A stretch of DNA of 64,000 nt from Streptomyces sp. NBC_00271 (GCF_036178845.1 NZ_CP108070.1:4278001-4342000); one strand, 5' to 3'; shown: positions 26,410 through 35,558, counted from the stretch's first letter. Numbers and translations are program-made. Notes: generated from the letters alone by a model not told the origin.

Positions 26410-27564
26410 TCAGCCCCCGGACGTGTCCAGTTCCGCGTCCTCGCCGATGCCCGCGCAGTCGTACGGGTCCTTGAGCCAGCCGTCCGGCAGGACGACCCGG
26501 TTGTTGCCGGACGTGCGGCCGCGCGGGCCGTCCGCGCCCGTCGGCCAGGGCTGGTCGAGGTCCAGCTCGGCGAGGCCGTCGGAGAGTTCGGCGAGGGACG
26601 ACGTGATCGCGAGCCGCTTGCGCATTTCGGAGCCGACCGCGAAGCCCTTCAGGTACCAGGCCACGTGCTTGCGGAAGTCGATGACGCCGCGCGCCTCGTC
26701 GCCGATCCACTCGCCGAGCAGGGTGGCGTGGCGGACCATGACGGCCGCGACCTCGCGCAGGGTCGGGCGGGCGTAGGCGTCCTGGCGCCCCTCGAAGGCG
26801 GCCACCAGGTCGCCGAACAGCCACGGCCTGCCGAGGCAGCCGCGCCCGACCACGACCCCGTCGCAGCCGGTCTCGCGCACCATCCGCAGCGCGTCCTCCG
26901 CCGACCAGATGTCGCCGTTGCCGAGGACGGGGATCTCCGGCACGTGCTCCTTGAGGCGTGCGATGGCGTCCCAGTCGGCCGTGCCGCCGTAGTGCTGGGC
27001 GGCGGTGCGGCCGTGCAGGGCGATGGCGGTGACGCCCTCCTCGACGGCGATCCGTCCGGCGTCGAGGAACGTCACGTGGTCGTCGTCGATGCCCTTGCGC
27101 ATCTTCATCGTCACCGGGAGGTCGCCCGCCCCGCTGACGGCCTCGCGCAGGATCGCCCGCAGGAGGTTGCGCTTGTACGGGAGGGCGGAGCCGCCGCCCT
27201 TGCGGGTGACCTTCGGGACCGGGCAGCCGAAGTTCAGGTCGATGTGGTCGGCGAGGCCCTCCTCCGCGATCATGCGGACGGCCTTGCCGACGGTCGCCGG
27301 GTCCACGCCGTACAGCTGGATCGAGCGCGGCTTCTCGGTCGCGTCGAAGTGGATCAGCTGCATGGTCTTCTCGTTGCGCTCGACCAGCGCCCGCGTGGTG
27401 ATCATCTCGCTGACGAACAGGCCCTTGCCGCCGCTGAACTCGCGGCACAGCGTGCGGAACGGCGCGTTCGTGATCCCGGCCATGGGGGCGAGGACGACGG
27501 GCGGCTGGACGGTGTGGGGGCCGATCGACAGCGGGGTGGCGGGGGCGAGGGCGGTCGTGGACAT
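26410..27564 (-). CDS. dusB: tRNA-dihydrouridine synthase
   Basis: 384-aa FMN/NADPH-dependent enzyme that reduces uridine to dihydrouridine in the tRNA D-loop. The TIM barrel opens with VVLAPMAGITNAPFRTLC, has the catalytic Cys in LNFGCPVPKVTRKGGGSAL (about 117) and the FMN/tRNA-binding VTMKMRKGI and ALHGRTAAQHY segments; a C-terminal helical domain follows. The start at 27564 gives MSTTALAPATPL, the usual opening. The C terminus has an extra Asp-rich stretch (DPYDCAGIGEDAELD). Whether it is DusB by specificity rather than another Dus is inferred from similarity. Confidence 0.93.
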   Translation of the reverse strand: MSTTALAPATPLSIGPHTVQPPVVLAPMAGITNAPFRTLCREFSGGKGLFVSEMITTRALVERNEKTMQLIHFDATEKPRSIQLYGVDPATVGKAVRMIAEEGLADHIDLNFGCPVPKVTRKGGGSALPYKRNLLRAILREAVSGAGDLPVTMKMRKGIDDDHVTFLDAGRIAVEEGVTAIALHGRTAAQHYGGTADWDAIARLKEHVPEIPVLGNGDIWSAEDALRMVRETGCDGVVVGRGCLGRPWLFGDLVAAFEGRQDAYARPTLREVAAVMVRHATLLGEWIGDEARGVIDFRKHVAWYLKGFAVGSEMRKRLAITSSLAELSDGLAELDLDQPWPTGADGPRGRTSGNNRVVLPDGWLKDPYDCAGIGEDAELDTSGG

Positions 27565-27647
27565 TCCCCCATTGTCGCGTACGCGGACGGGTGCGATGAC
27601 TGTGGTGCCGGTCATGGATGAGTGCGGTGCGCAACAGAGGAAGGTCA

Positions 27648-27693
27648 GGGAGGGGCAGGGGAGGGTGAGGGGAGAGTCAGGGAGGGTCAGGGG
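27648..27693 (+). other. G-quadruplex-forming G-run cluster
   Basis: Eight runs of three or four G occur in 46 bp (27648-50, 52-55, 58-61, 63-65, 69-72, 80-82, 84-86, 90-93) with loops of 1-7 nt, enough for two quadruplexes on the plus strand. It sits between the divergent dusB and MFS genes. Confidence 0.75.
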
Positions 27694-27704
27694 ATGGTCA
27701 TTAG

Positions 27705-27734
27705 TTAGACACACTATCGACACGGGCGTAGGCT
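27705..27734 (+). promoter_or_regulatory. Candidate MFS gene promoter
   Basis: TTAGAC (27705), 18-bp spacer, TAGGCT (27729). Transcription would start about 3-5 bp before the ATG at 27741, so the message may be nearly leaderless. Confidence 0.35.
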
Positions 27735-27740
27735 GTAGGA

Positions 27741-29186
27741 ATGCCCGAGCTCAGTCCCCGCCACCGGCTTCTCGTCCTCGCGATCTGCTGCATGAGCCTG
27801 CTGATCGTGAGCCTCGACAACACGGTCCTGAACGTCGCTCTCCCCTCGATGCAGAAGGAACTGCACGCGAGCGTGGCGGGCCTCCAGTGGACCATCGACG
27901 CGTACACGCTGGTCCTGGCGTCACTGTTGATGCTCGCGGGCTCGACCGCCGACCGCATCGGCCGCCGCCGGGTCTTCAAAGCGGGCCTGGTGATCTTCAC
28001 CCTCGGCTCGGTCCTGTGCTCCGTCGCTCCGAACCTGGACTCGCTCGTCGCCTTCCGCATGGTGCAGGCGGTCGGCGGCTCGATGCTGAACCCGGTCGCG
28101 ATGTCGATCATCACCAACACCTTCACGGACCCGCGCGAGCGCGCCCGCGCGATCGGCGTCTGGGGTGGTGTGGTCGGCATATCGATGGCCGCGGGTCCGA
28201 TCGTCGGCGGCCTGCTCGTGGACTCGGTCGGCTGGCGGTCGATCTTCTGGATCAACCTCCCGGTCGGCCTCGCCGCGCTCCTGCTCACCTGGCGTTACGT
28301 CCCCGAGTCCCGCGCCCCCAAGGCCCGCCGCCCCGACCCGGTCGGGCAGCTCCTCGTCATCGCGCTGCTCGGCTCCCTGACGTACGCGATCATCGAGGCG
28401 CCCAACTCCGGCGCCCCCCAGACCCTCGCCTTCGGCGCGATCGCCGTCGCCGCGCTGCTCGGCCTGCTGTGGTACGAGCCCCGGCGCGCCGAACCCCTCA
28501 TCGACCTGCGCTTCTTCCGTTCGGCGCCGTTCAGCGGGGCCACGGTCGTCGCCATCAGCGCGTTCGCCGCGCTCAGCGGGTTCCTGTTCCTCTCGACGCT
28601 CTATCTGCAGAACGTGCGCGGTCTGGACGCGCTGCACGCGGGCCTGTGGATGCTGCCCATGGCGGTCATGTGCTTCGTGTGCGCGCCGATCTCGGGGCGG
28701 CTGGTCGGCAACCGGGGGCCGCGGCTGCCCCTGCTGATCGCGGGGGTCTCGATGACCGCGAGCGGGATTCTCTTCGCCGCGTTCGAAGGCGAGACGTCGA
28801 ACGTCACGCTCGTCATCGGGTACGTCCTCTTCGGCCTCGGCTTCGGCTTCGTGAACGCCCCCATCACCAACACCGCCGTCTCCGGCATGCCCCGCACCCA
28901 GGCCGGGGTCGCGGCCGCCGTCGCCTCCACCAGCCGCCAGATCGGCGGCACCCTCGGTGTCGCCGTGGTCGGCGCGGTCCTCGCCTCCGGCATCCAGGCC
29001 TCGGCGTACCGGGAGACGTTCGTGTCGGCCGCCCGCCCCGGCTGGTGGATCCTGGCCGGCTGCGGTCTCGCCGTGCTCGTCCTGGGCGCGCTGACCAGCG
29101 GACGCTGGGCACGCGGGACGGCCGAGCGGACGGCGCGGCAGCTGGAGTCGGCGGAGGTCCGGGACTCGGTGGGCGTCCGGGCCTAG
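27741..29186 (+). CDS. MFS efflux transporter, DHA2 family
   Basis: 481 aa, about 14 membrane helices. DHA2 hallmarks: LDNTVLNVALPSMQKEL in helix 1, the loop 2-3 motif GSTADRIGRRRVF, and the antiporter-type GWRSIFWINLPVGL. It is expected to expel a drug or other amphipathic compound in exchange for protons. No regulator gene is adjacent on the same strand. A MITE-like element begins 7 bp after its stop. Confidence 0.92.
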   Translation: MPELSPRHRLLVLAICCMSLLIVSLDNTVLNVALPSMQKELHASVAGLQWTIDAYTLVLASLLMLAGSTADRIGRRRVFKAGLVIFTLGSVLCSVAPNLDSLVAFRMVQAVGGSMLNPVAMSIITNTFTDPRERARAIGVWGGVVGISMAAGPIVGGLLVDSVGWRSIFWINLPVGLAALLLTWRYVPESRAPKARRPDPVGQLLVIALLGSLTYAIIEAPNSGAPQTLAFGAIAVAALLGLLWYEPRRAEPLIDLRFFRSAPFSGATVVAISAFAALSGFLFLSTLYLQNVRGLDALHAGLWMLPMAVMCFVCAPISGRLVGNRGPRLPLLIAGVSMTASGILFAAFEGETSNVTLVIGYVLFGLGFGFVNAPITNTAVSGMPRTQAGVAAAVASTSRQIGGTLGVAVVGAVLASGIQASAYRETFVSAARPGWWILAGCGLAVLVLGALTSGRWARGTAERTARQLESAEVRDSVGVRA

Positions 29187-29192
29187 GGCTGG

Positions 29193-29414
29193 CCTAGGGC
29201 CTGTCCGGCGGATCAAGTCGCAGGAAACGGACCGTGCCTCATCAACGCTGGTGAGCGGGGCTTGGTGCGTGCAGCTGCAAGGCGGAGGAGGGAGTCATGG
29301 CGGAGCCATGGCGACCGACGACAACGCCGCTGGGGGCACCCCCTGCTCGAAGAGCTTGGGGGAGGGCGTGCCAAGCCCCGCGTCTGCGGCATGATCCGCC
29401 GGACAGGCCCTAGG
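29193..29414. mobile_element. MITE-like element with 23-bp terminal inverted repeats
   Basis: 222 bp. The left end 29193-29215 (CCTAGGGCCTGTCCGGCGGA plus TCA) is a perfect inverted copy of 29392-29414. The ends begin with CCTAGG, so a CTAG target site is possible. There is no transposase; the interior carries further hairpins (CATGGCGGAGCCATG; a C/G-rich CACCCCCTGCTCG...GGGGGAGGGCGTG). I recognise this sequence as a recurring streptomycete intergenic repeat. Confidence 0.75.
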
Positions 29415-29465
29415 CGTGCCCCAGGCCCTGTAGGCCCAGGCGTGCTTGCTCCAGGCCCTGTCGGC

Positions 29466-30449
29466 CTAGGCGGCTTCCGTCTCCGCCGTCAGCGCGATCT
29501 CGTGCAGCTTCCTCAGGCGCTCGCGGTTCTGCTCGTCCATGGGGGCGTACGTCACCATGCGCGCGCCCATGTCGGGGGCCAGCCACAGGTCGATGTGGTC
29601 GAGGGTGAGCGGCCCGACGTACGGGTTCAGGAACTGCTTGGTCTTGCTGGGCACGCCGCCGAACACCTCGTAGCGCTCCCAGATCTCACGGAACTCCGCC
29701 GACTCCGTCCGCAGCCGCTTGACGAGCATCTTCCAGGCGGGCTCGCCGAGATGGCCGGCCATCGAGCCGCGCAGCTTGGCCGCCATCGTGCGCATGGTCT
29801 CGTCCAGGAGCACGATCGACTCGCGCCACTCCGGGTGGGTGTAGACGAGGACCATGCAGTTGCGGTCCTCGGGCGGTACGGCGTTGAGGTCGCGCATCAT
29901 CAGCCTGGCGTACGTGCGGTTGTACGCCAGGATGTCGTAGCGGCTGTTCTGGATGCAGGCCGGGACCGGCTCCAGCTGGGACAGCATCTCGAGCAGGGCC
30001 GGGGTGATGGTCGGGCACCGCGCGGCGGGCGTGGGGTCGACGGCTCCGGCCAGCCGGAAGAGGTGGGCGCGCTCGCTGGAGTCGAGCAGCAGGGTGCGGG
30101 CCAGGGCGTCGAGGACCTGTTCGGAGACCTGGATGTCGCGGGCCTGTTCGAGCCAGGTGTACCAGGTGACGCCGACGGCGGAGAGCTGCGCGACCTCCTC
30201 GCGGCGCAGGCCCGGCGTGCGCCGGCGGCGGCCGCGGGGCAGTCCGACCTGCTCCGGTGTGATGCGCTCACGGCGGTTGCGCAGGAAGGCGGCGAGCTCG
30301 TGCCGCCGGATCTCGCTGCCGCGGGGGGCGGCGGAGCCGTGCGGCTCGGGGTCCACCGGCCGGGGGGACGTCACGGACACCGCCCGCTGAACGGGGTCGA
30401 TGGCCGCCACCGGCCGGGGAGCGGTGCTCTCCTGCGTCATCGTCGTCAT
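29466..30449 (-). CDS. XRE-family regulator with MmyB-like ligand-binding domain
   Basis: 327 aa. After a disordered 45-residue N terminus comes the helix-turn-helix (RRHELAAFLRNRRERITPEQ, then RTPGLRREEVAQLSAVGVTW, about 48-105), followed by the MmyB-like PAS-type domain (about 140-310, with YDILAYNRTYARLM). Members bind lipophilic ligands and commonly control a neighbouring dehydrogenase or transporter. Here a DHA2 efflux gene diverges 101 bp away with operator-like repeats between, so local repression or activation of efflux is likely. Confidence 0.93.
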   Translation of the reverse strand: MTTMTQESTAPRPVAAIDPVQRAVSVTSPRPVDPEPHGSAAPRGSEIRRHELAAFLRNRRERITPEQVGLPRGRRRRTPGLRREEVAQLSAVGVTWYTWLEQARDIQVSEQVLDALARTLLLDSSERAHLFRLAGAVDPTPAARCPTITPALLEMLSQLEPVPACIQNSRYDILAYNRTYARLMMRDLNAVPPEDRNCMVLVYTHPEWRESIVLLDETMRTMAAKLRGSMAGHLGEPAWKMLVKRLRTESAEFREIWERYEVFGGVPSKTKQFLNPYVGPLTLDHIDLWLAPDMGARMVTYAPMDEQNRERLRKLHEIALTAETEAA

Positions 30450-30483
30450 GCCTCCAGCCTGCCGTTCACCGGAACCTGTTGCC

Positions 30484-30523
30484 AGGTAGTGCTTCTACCA
30501 GGATAAGGACACTCTGGTACCAG
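30484..30523. promoter_or_regulatory. Operator-like inverted repeats between MmyB regulator and MFS gene
   Basis: CCAGGTAG pairs with CTACCAGG (30495-30502) at 7 of 8 bases across a short spacer, and the perfect palindrome CTGGTACCAG lies at 30514-30523. All share the core TACCAG. Likely binding sites of the adjacent regulator. Confidence 0.6.
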
Positions 30524-30550
30524 TCTGAGGTCAGGAGAAGTCTGGAGGAC

Positions 30551-31981
30551 GTGACCGAAACCGGAACTCTCAGGACTCCAGTCCGCTCGCCCTCCGCAGC
30601 ACCCGTGCTCAGCGGCCTCGGCCTCTTCACCGTGCTGCTCGGAGCGGCACTGCCCCTCATCGACTTCTTCATCGTCAACGTAGCCCTCCCGACCATCGGC
30701 CGGGACCTGAACGCGAGCGAAGCCGTCCTCGAACTCGTCGTCGCCGGGTACGGAGTCGCGTACGCCGTCCTGCTCGTCCTGGGCGGCCGCCTCGGCGACC
30801 TCTTCGGGCGACGCCAGTTCTTCCTCGGCGGCATGGCGGCCTTCGGCCTGACCTCCCTGGCGTGCGGGCTCGCGCCCAGCGCCTGGACGCTGGTGGCGGC
30901 GCGCGTCGCACAGGGCGCGGCGTCCGCGGCGATGCTGCCGCAGGTGCTCGCCACCATCCAGGCGGCGACGGCGGGCCCGCGCCGCGCCAAGGCCATGGGC
31001 CTGTACGGGGCCACGGCCGGTCTGTCCATGGTGGCCGGGCAGATACTCGGCGGCCTCCTCGTCGCGGCGGACATCGCGGGCACCGGCTGGCGCGCGGTGT
31101 TCCTCGTGAACGTGCCCGTCGTGATCCTCGGCCTGATCCTGGCCACGCGCGCCGTCCCCGAGACGCGCTCGCAGCACCCGGAGCCGATCGACACCCCCGG
31201 CACGGTGCTGCTCGCCGTGTCCCTGCTCGCGCTCCTCGCCCCGCTCACCGAGGGCAGGGCGGCGGGCTGGCCCCTGTGGACCTGGCTGTCGCTCGCGCTG
31301 TTCCCCGTCGCGGCGGCGGCGTTCTACTTCGTCGAGCGCCGGGAGGACCGCCAGGGCCGTACGCCCCTGGTGCCGCCGAGCCTGTTCGCGCTGACCTCGC
31401 TCCGCCGGGGCCTGATCATGATCGTGCCGTTCTCGATCGGCTTCAGCGGCTTCATGTTCGTCATCGCGGTGGCGCTGCAGCGTGGTGCGGGCCTCGGTCC
31501 GGTCCCGGCGGGCCTGGCCCTGGCGCCGATGGCCGCGGTCTTCTTCGTCGTCTCCCTCTGCGGCCCCCGGCTGATCGCCCGCTACGGCACCCGGATCGTC
31601 ACGGCAGGCGGGCTGATCCAGGCGGTGGGCGTGGCCCTCATCGCGCTGGCGGCGTGGCGGTCCTGGCCGGACCTGGGCGTGTGGCAGCTGCTGCCGGGCG
31701 CGGCGGTCGCGGGCGCGGGCCAGGCGCTCCAGCTCCCCGTCCTGATCCGGATCATCCTCTCCGAGGTGCCGTCCGCGCGGGCCGGCGTCGGCAGTGGCGT
31801 CATGGCCACCACCCAGCAGTCGGCCCTCGCCGTCGGCGTCGCCACCCTGGGCACCCTCTTCCTGTCCCTCGCCGCGAGCGACGGCATGCGGGACGCCCTC
31901 GTCACCACGCTCCTGGTCCAACTGGCGGGCGTGGTCCTGACGACGGCCCTGAGCCTGCGACTGCCGCGCACGATCAGCTGA
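30551..31981 (+). CDS. MFS efflux transporter, DHA2 family
   Basis: 476 aa from a GTG at 30551 (MTETGTLRTPVRS), about 14 membrane helices. Family motifs: LIDFFIVNVALPTIGRDL, LGGRLGDLFGRRQFFLGG and GWRAVFLVNVPVVILG. Probably a proton-driven multidrug exporter. The GGAGG before the GTG is only 2 nt away, so the start could lie a few codons either side. It is likely controlled by the divergent MmyB-type regulator. Its last 8 bp overlap the end of the converging broken gene. Confidence 0.9.
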   Translation: MTETGTLRTPVRSPSAAPVLSGLGLFTVLLGAALPLIDFFIVNVALPTIGRDLNASEAVLELVVAGYGVAYAVLLVLGGRLGDLFGRRQFFLGGMAAFGLTSLACGLAPSAWTLVAARVAQGAASAAMLPQVLATIQAATAGPRRAKAMGLYGATAGLSMVAGQILGGLLVAADIAGTGWRAVFLVNVPVVILGLILATRAVPETRSQHPEPIDTPGTVLLAVSLLALLAPLTEGRAAGWPLWTWLSLALFPVAAAAFYFVERREDRQGRTPLVPPSLFALTSLRRGLIMIVPFSIGFSGFMFVIAVALQRGAGLGPVPAGLALAPMAAVFFVVSLCGPRLIARYGTRIVTAGGLIQAVGVALIALAAWRSWPDLGVWQLLPGAAVAGAGQALQLPVLIRIILSEVPSARAGVGSGVMATTQQSALAVGVATLGTLFLSLAASDGMRDALVTTLLVQLAGVVLTTALSLRLPRTIS

Positions 31982-33996
31982 GCTGCGGGTGCGGTTGGAG
32001 CAGTTCGAGCATCCGTTTCATGACGGGGACGGGCAAGGACGGGTGCCGGGCCGCGGGCTCCGCGGTGTCGGGGTCGCGCAGCAGCCGGACGACGACCCGA
32101 GCGGGCAACCGCGCGTGCCAGAAGGCCGCTTGGCGTATGTAGTCGTACGGGTCGTCCAACAGCCGTACCGCCGATGCCGCCGTCAGCCGCGGGTCCATCG
32201 CGGCCCGGTGTCTGACCTCGTCGTCCGGGTCCCGGCTGAACCGCTCCACCAGTTCGGGCGTCGACTCCGGGTCGTCCAGGGCCAGTTGGCGCATCCGCGG
32301 GTTCGGGTCGTCGGCGTGGCGTAGGAGGTCGTGGCGGGGGAAGTTCGGGTGTCCGTGCGGGCGGTCGGGGGTGCTGAGGCTGCCGGTCCACCACTGCCAC
32401 ACCCGCAGCAGCATGTCGGCGGGCGCGTCGTCGCAGGACTCGGCGAGGAAGAGCTGCACGACGCGGTCCTCGTCCCGGGCGAGGAGTTCCACGACGTCCG
32501 GCGGGAGGCGCTTGGCGAGGGCGACGCTGCGGCGTACGAGGGGGTGGGCGGAGGCGGCCAGGCGGCGCAGGGCGGCGGGGTCGTCGTGCAGGTCCAGGAC
32601 CCAGTCGAGTGGGTAGTGGCGCAGGCGCGGATCGAACTCGATGTCGATGTCGGCCCGTTGTTCCTCGGTGAGGTCGGGTCGCGTGGAGACCGCGAAGCGG
32701 ACGGACTCGTCCTCATCCCGGTCGAGGAGGGCCACCAGGTCCGGGTCGAGGCCCGGGCTGCCCGCGAGGGAACGACGCAGGGTGGGATCGCCGTGGTGGG
32801 CCAGGTGTTCGGCGAGGTCGCGCTCCAGACGGCAGGTCTTCACGGCACGGTCCTGGAACCCCCCCGTAGGCGGTGTCGGAGGCGAAGTCGGCGGTGAGGA
32901 AGACGGACCGGGGCATCGGATGATCCTGGTGGTGCCGGAGCAGGGCCTCCGCACGGACCTTGCCGCTGGGGTCACCGAGCAGCTTGTGCCGGGTCCCGCT
33001 CGGGAGGTGGGGCCAGGCCCGTGGGCAGGCCGCGGCCCGTACCGTCCACTCGGGGTCGGCGGCCAGCACGGTCAGCAGGTGCGTGGACAGCCCGGACAGG
33101 CGGGCGGTCTCCGCACGGATCCGGGCGGAGGGATCCACGGCGAGCCGCTCGTGCGCAGGTCCGGTGAGCTCGGCACGCCGCTCCGCCGCGAGCAGGGTGA
33201 GGATCCACCGGTGCCGCTCGTTCTGCTCGGCGAGGATCAGGCGGGTCCATTGATCGGCCGTGATGTTCTGCTGGACCTCGGCCAACCGCGCCCGTATCTG
33301 CCAGTCCGGGTGAACCATGGCGGCCTCCACGACCGCCGTCGGCATCGCGCCGTACATGAGGTAGGTGGACCGGCCCAGCAGACCGGCACGCAGGTCGTCG
33401 GGGGTGGCCGGGTTGAGCGCCAGCCCGTCCGCCCACGACGTGGGGAGCCCCTCCGAAGGGTCCAACCCCTCGAACGCCGACTCCCAGACAGCGGCGCGTT
33501 CCTCAGCGGTCTCCCGAGCCGTCACCCGCGCGGCCGCCTCCCGCCGCTCCTTCATCCCGGCCACGGCGACCAGCCGGATCCCGTCGCCCTCGGGTGCCGT
33601 CCCCAGCAGGCTGTCACCGTCCGTGGAGAGCGCGACGAACTTCGGCTCGCCGGGCCGTTCGCCCAGCACTCCGGCGAGGTCCCACCGGTCGGTGAGCCGG
33701 ACCGGCGTCCAGTCCCAGGGCGCGCTGCCCCAGCGGTGGCCTGCGACGTCGATGAGGAAGACACCATCCTCGTCGAGGACCCCGTCCGCGACCGCCAGCC
33801 GGTGCCACTGCGCGTTGAACTCGCCGATCGGGTCCGCCCGGTCACCGGCCAAGCGCAGCACCCGCTCGGCGTCACCCGGAACGGCCACGCGCCACGCGAA
33901 CCGGGGCGACGGCACCTCCTGAACCCGCCGCTCCCCGACGACTTCCAGCCCCGCCCGCCGCAACAGCTCCTCGAGCTCGGCTGTCCCACGCGTCAT
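31974..33996 (-). pseudogene. LRV/HEAT-like repeat protein gene broken by a +1 base in a G tract
   Basis: Frame 1 runs from the ATG at 33996 (good site GTGAGGAG) through about residue 377, ending its sensible sequence at FASDTAYGG; frame 2 continues GFQDRAVKTCRLERDLAEHL to 31974. The switch is at seven G on the minus strand (32865-32859). With six G one 673-aa protein would result: an unknown N-terminal domain (about 1-190), then helical repeats resembling leucine-rich-repeat variants (e.g. LALNPATPDDLRAGLL, RRSLAGSPGLDPDLVALLDR). No function is known to me. It could be a true mutation, a phase-variable tract, programmed slippage or a base-call error. Confidence 0.8.
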
Positions 33997-34008
33997 GAAT
34001 ACGACTCC

Positions 34009-34398
34009 TCACGGACGAAAGTGACGGACCAGGCAGAAGGGATGTCCTGCCGGATCGGCGTAGATGTGCCAGGTCCGGCCGTCGGAGACGTCGAGCGGTG
34101 TCGCACCCAGAGCCAGGACCTGTTCCCGCGCCCCATCCAGGTCGGGGACGCCGAAGTCCAGGTGGAACTGCTGGGGGTGGGCGGGATCGGGCCACTGCGG
34201 AGGCCGGTACTCCGTGGCCGGCACTCGCTGGAAGGCGAGCACGAGACCGGACGGGGTGTGCAGCGTCGACCAGGCCTCGCCGAGCGCCCAGCGCGGGTCG
34301 GGCCGGTTGACGCTGCCGCCGAGCAAGGCCTCGTAGAACTCGGCGAGTCGGAGCGGCTCGGGACAGTCCAGCACCACGCACTGCAGTTCGGCGATCAC
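34009..34398 (-). CDS. VOC (glyoxalase/bleomycin-resistance fold) family protein
   Basis: 129 aa, two beta-alpha-beta-beta-beta modules: CVVLDCPEPLRLAEFYEALL in the first, QQFHLDFGVPDLDGAREQVL and IYADPAGHPFCLVRHF in the second. The His in FHLDF and the acidic and His positions near the end are compatible with a metal site, but the enzyme activity is not predictable. It starts with GTG at 34398, 14 bp after the stop of the substrate-binding-like gene, and 12 bp before the broken repeat-protein gene, so the three may be one leftward unit. Confidence 0.9.
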   Translation of the reverse strand: MIAELQCVVLDCPEPLRLAEFYEALLGGSVNRPDPRWALGEAWSTLHTPSGLVLAFQRVPATEYRPPQWPDPAHPQQFHLDFGVPDLDGAREQVLALGATPLDVSDGRTWHIYADPAGHPFCLVRHFRP

Positions 34399-34412
34399 GC
34401 GCCGATCCTAGG

Positions 34413-35147
34413 TCAGCTCCCCGGGCGGGTCGGTGGGGCTGCCAGGATCTCCGACTGGTGGGCGCGGCGTAGGGCGTTCGTGACGAAACCGTTCGCCTTC
34501 AGTTCCTCGACGAGGTCGTGGAGGAAGCGGACGGTCTCGGGGTGGCGGGTCCTCGTCGTGCCGACCGCTTGGCGGATCTGCATGAACCGATCCTCGATCA
34601 GGCGGAGTTCGGGGTGTGCCGCGACGAACTCGGTCATCGGCTGCCTGATCCCGGCCGCGACCTCCAGCCCCTCGGCCCGAAACGCCTCGACCCCGTCCTC
34701 CCCGCGCACCACGCTCGCGTGCCGAAGCGTGCGGGAGAGGAAGAGGTCGTAGGCGGACCCGCGCTTCACACCGATCCGAACGCCGGGACGGTCGACCTCG
34801 GCGACGGTCGTGAGGTCCGAGTCGCGGGGGACGGCGTACACGCCCTCGATCACGACGTACGGCGCCGTGAACGCGACCTCGGCCTCCCGTGCGGGCTCGA
34901 CGGCCAGGAAGCACAGGTCGGCACGGCCGTCCGCCATCGCCTCGTACGACTTGCGGGCCGCGTCGAAGCAGAGGAGTTCCACGGGGACGTCGAGACGGGC
35001 GGCGATCTCCCGCGCGAGGTCGACGGTGATGCCGGCCGGAGCCGCCGGTGTGCCCTGAGCCAGCACCGGATTGCCCAGGTTGATCGAGGCCCGCAGGGTG
35101 CCGTGGGGCGCGAGGTCCTTGGCGATGGCGGGAGTTCCGGTCGTCAT
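34413..35147 (-). CDS. Family-3 substrate-binding-like protein without a signal peptide
   Basis: 244 aa with the fold of amino-acid ABC binding proteins (GTLRASINLGNPVLA; ITVDLAREIAARLDVPVELL; MADGRADLCFLAVEPAREAE; GVRIGVKRGSAYDLFL). The N terminus (MTTGTPAIAKDLAPHG) has neither signal peptide nor lipobox, and no permease or ATPase gene is near. It therefore may be cytoplasmic, perhaps a ligand-binding or enzymatic derivative. An unannotated upstream start encoding a signal was not evident. Confidence 0.8.
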   Translation of the reverse strand: MTTGTPAIAKDLAPHGTLRASINLGNPVLAQGTPAAPAGITVDLAREIAARLDVPVELLCFDAARKSYEAMADGRADLCFLAVEPAREAEVAFTAPYVVIEGVYAVPRDSDLTTVAEVDRPGVRIGVKRGSAYDLFLSRTLRHASVVRGEDGVEAFRAEGLEVAAGIRQPMTEFVAAHPELRLIEDRFMQIRQAVGTTRTRHPETVRFLHDLVEELKANGFVTNALRRAHQSEILAAPPTRPGS

Positions 35148-35344
35148 GAGCGGAGTCTAGATCGGGGGGTGCGGCAGCGCGGAGGGTGGGCGGGTGGCGA
35201 CGGACCGTGATCGCGTACGACCACGCGGTGAACTCGCGGCCGAAGAACCCCCGTTGATCTTCCCGATGCTGCACACTCCTTGCTGCGAAAGGCTTGCCGC
35301 CAACGCCTTGCCGGGCAAGCGGAGCGGTAACACCTGGAGGTGTC

Positions 35345-35551
35345 ATGCTGCAGATCAACACGAGCAAGGTAAGCCGCTGGGACCAGCACGGCCGCGAGCA
35401 CGTCGTCCATGTCCAGCGCGCCGGTGTACAGCGCACGATCAGATGCGACACCTGCGGCTGGCGCAAGGGCGCGCAGTTCCTGCCGTGGCTGAAGGCGGAG
35501 GAGCACCTCGCCGAGGCGCATCAGGCGACGGTGGACCCGACGGAGGGATAG
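35345..35551 (+). CDS. Small CxxC/HxxxxH putative zinc-binding protein
   Basis: 68 aa. IRCDTCGWRKGAQFLPWLKA then EEHLAEAH supply two Cys and two His in a zinc-finger-like order. The N-terminal half is charged (WDQHGREHVVHVQRAG). The start is set by CTGGAGGTGTC. Small proteins of this kind are widespread in Streptomyces and of unknown role. It stands alone between divergent or converging neighbours. Confidence 0.75.
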   Translation: MLQINTSKVSRWDQHGREHVVHVQRAGVQRTIRCDTCGWRKGAQFLPWLKAEEHLAEAHQATVDPTEG

Positions 35552-35558
35552 CCCTCCA

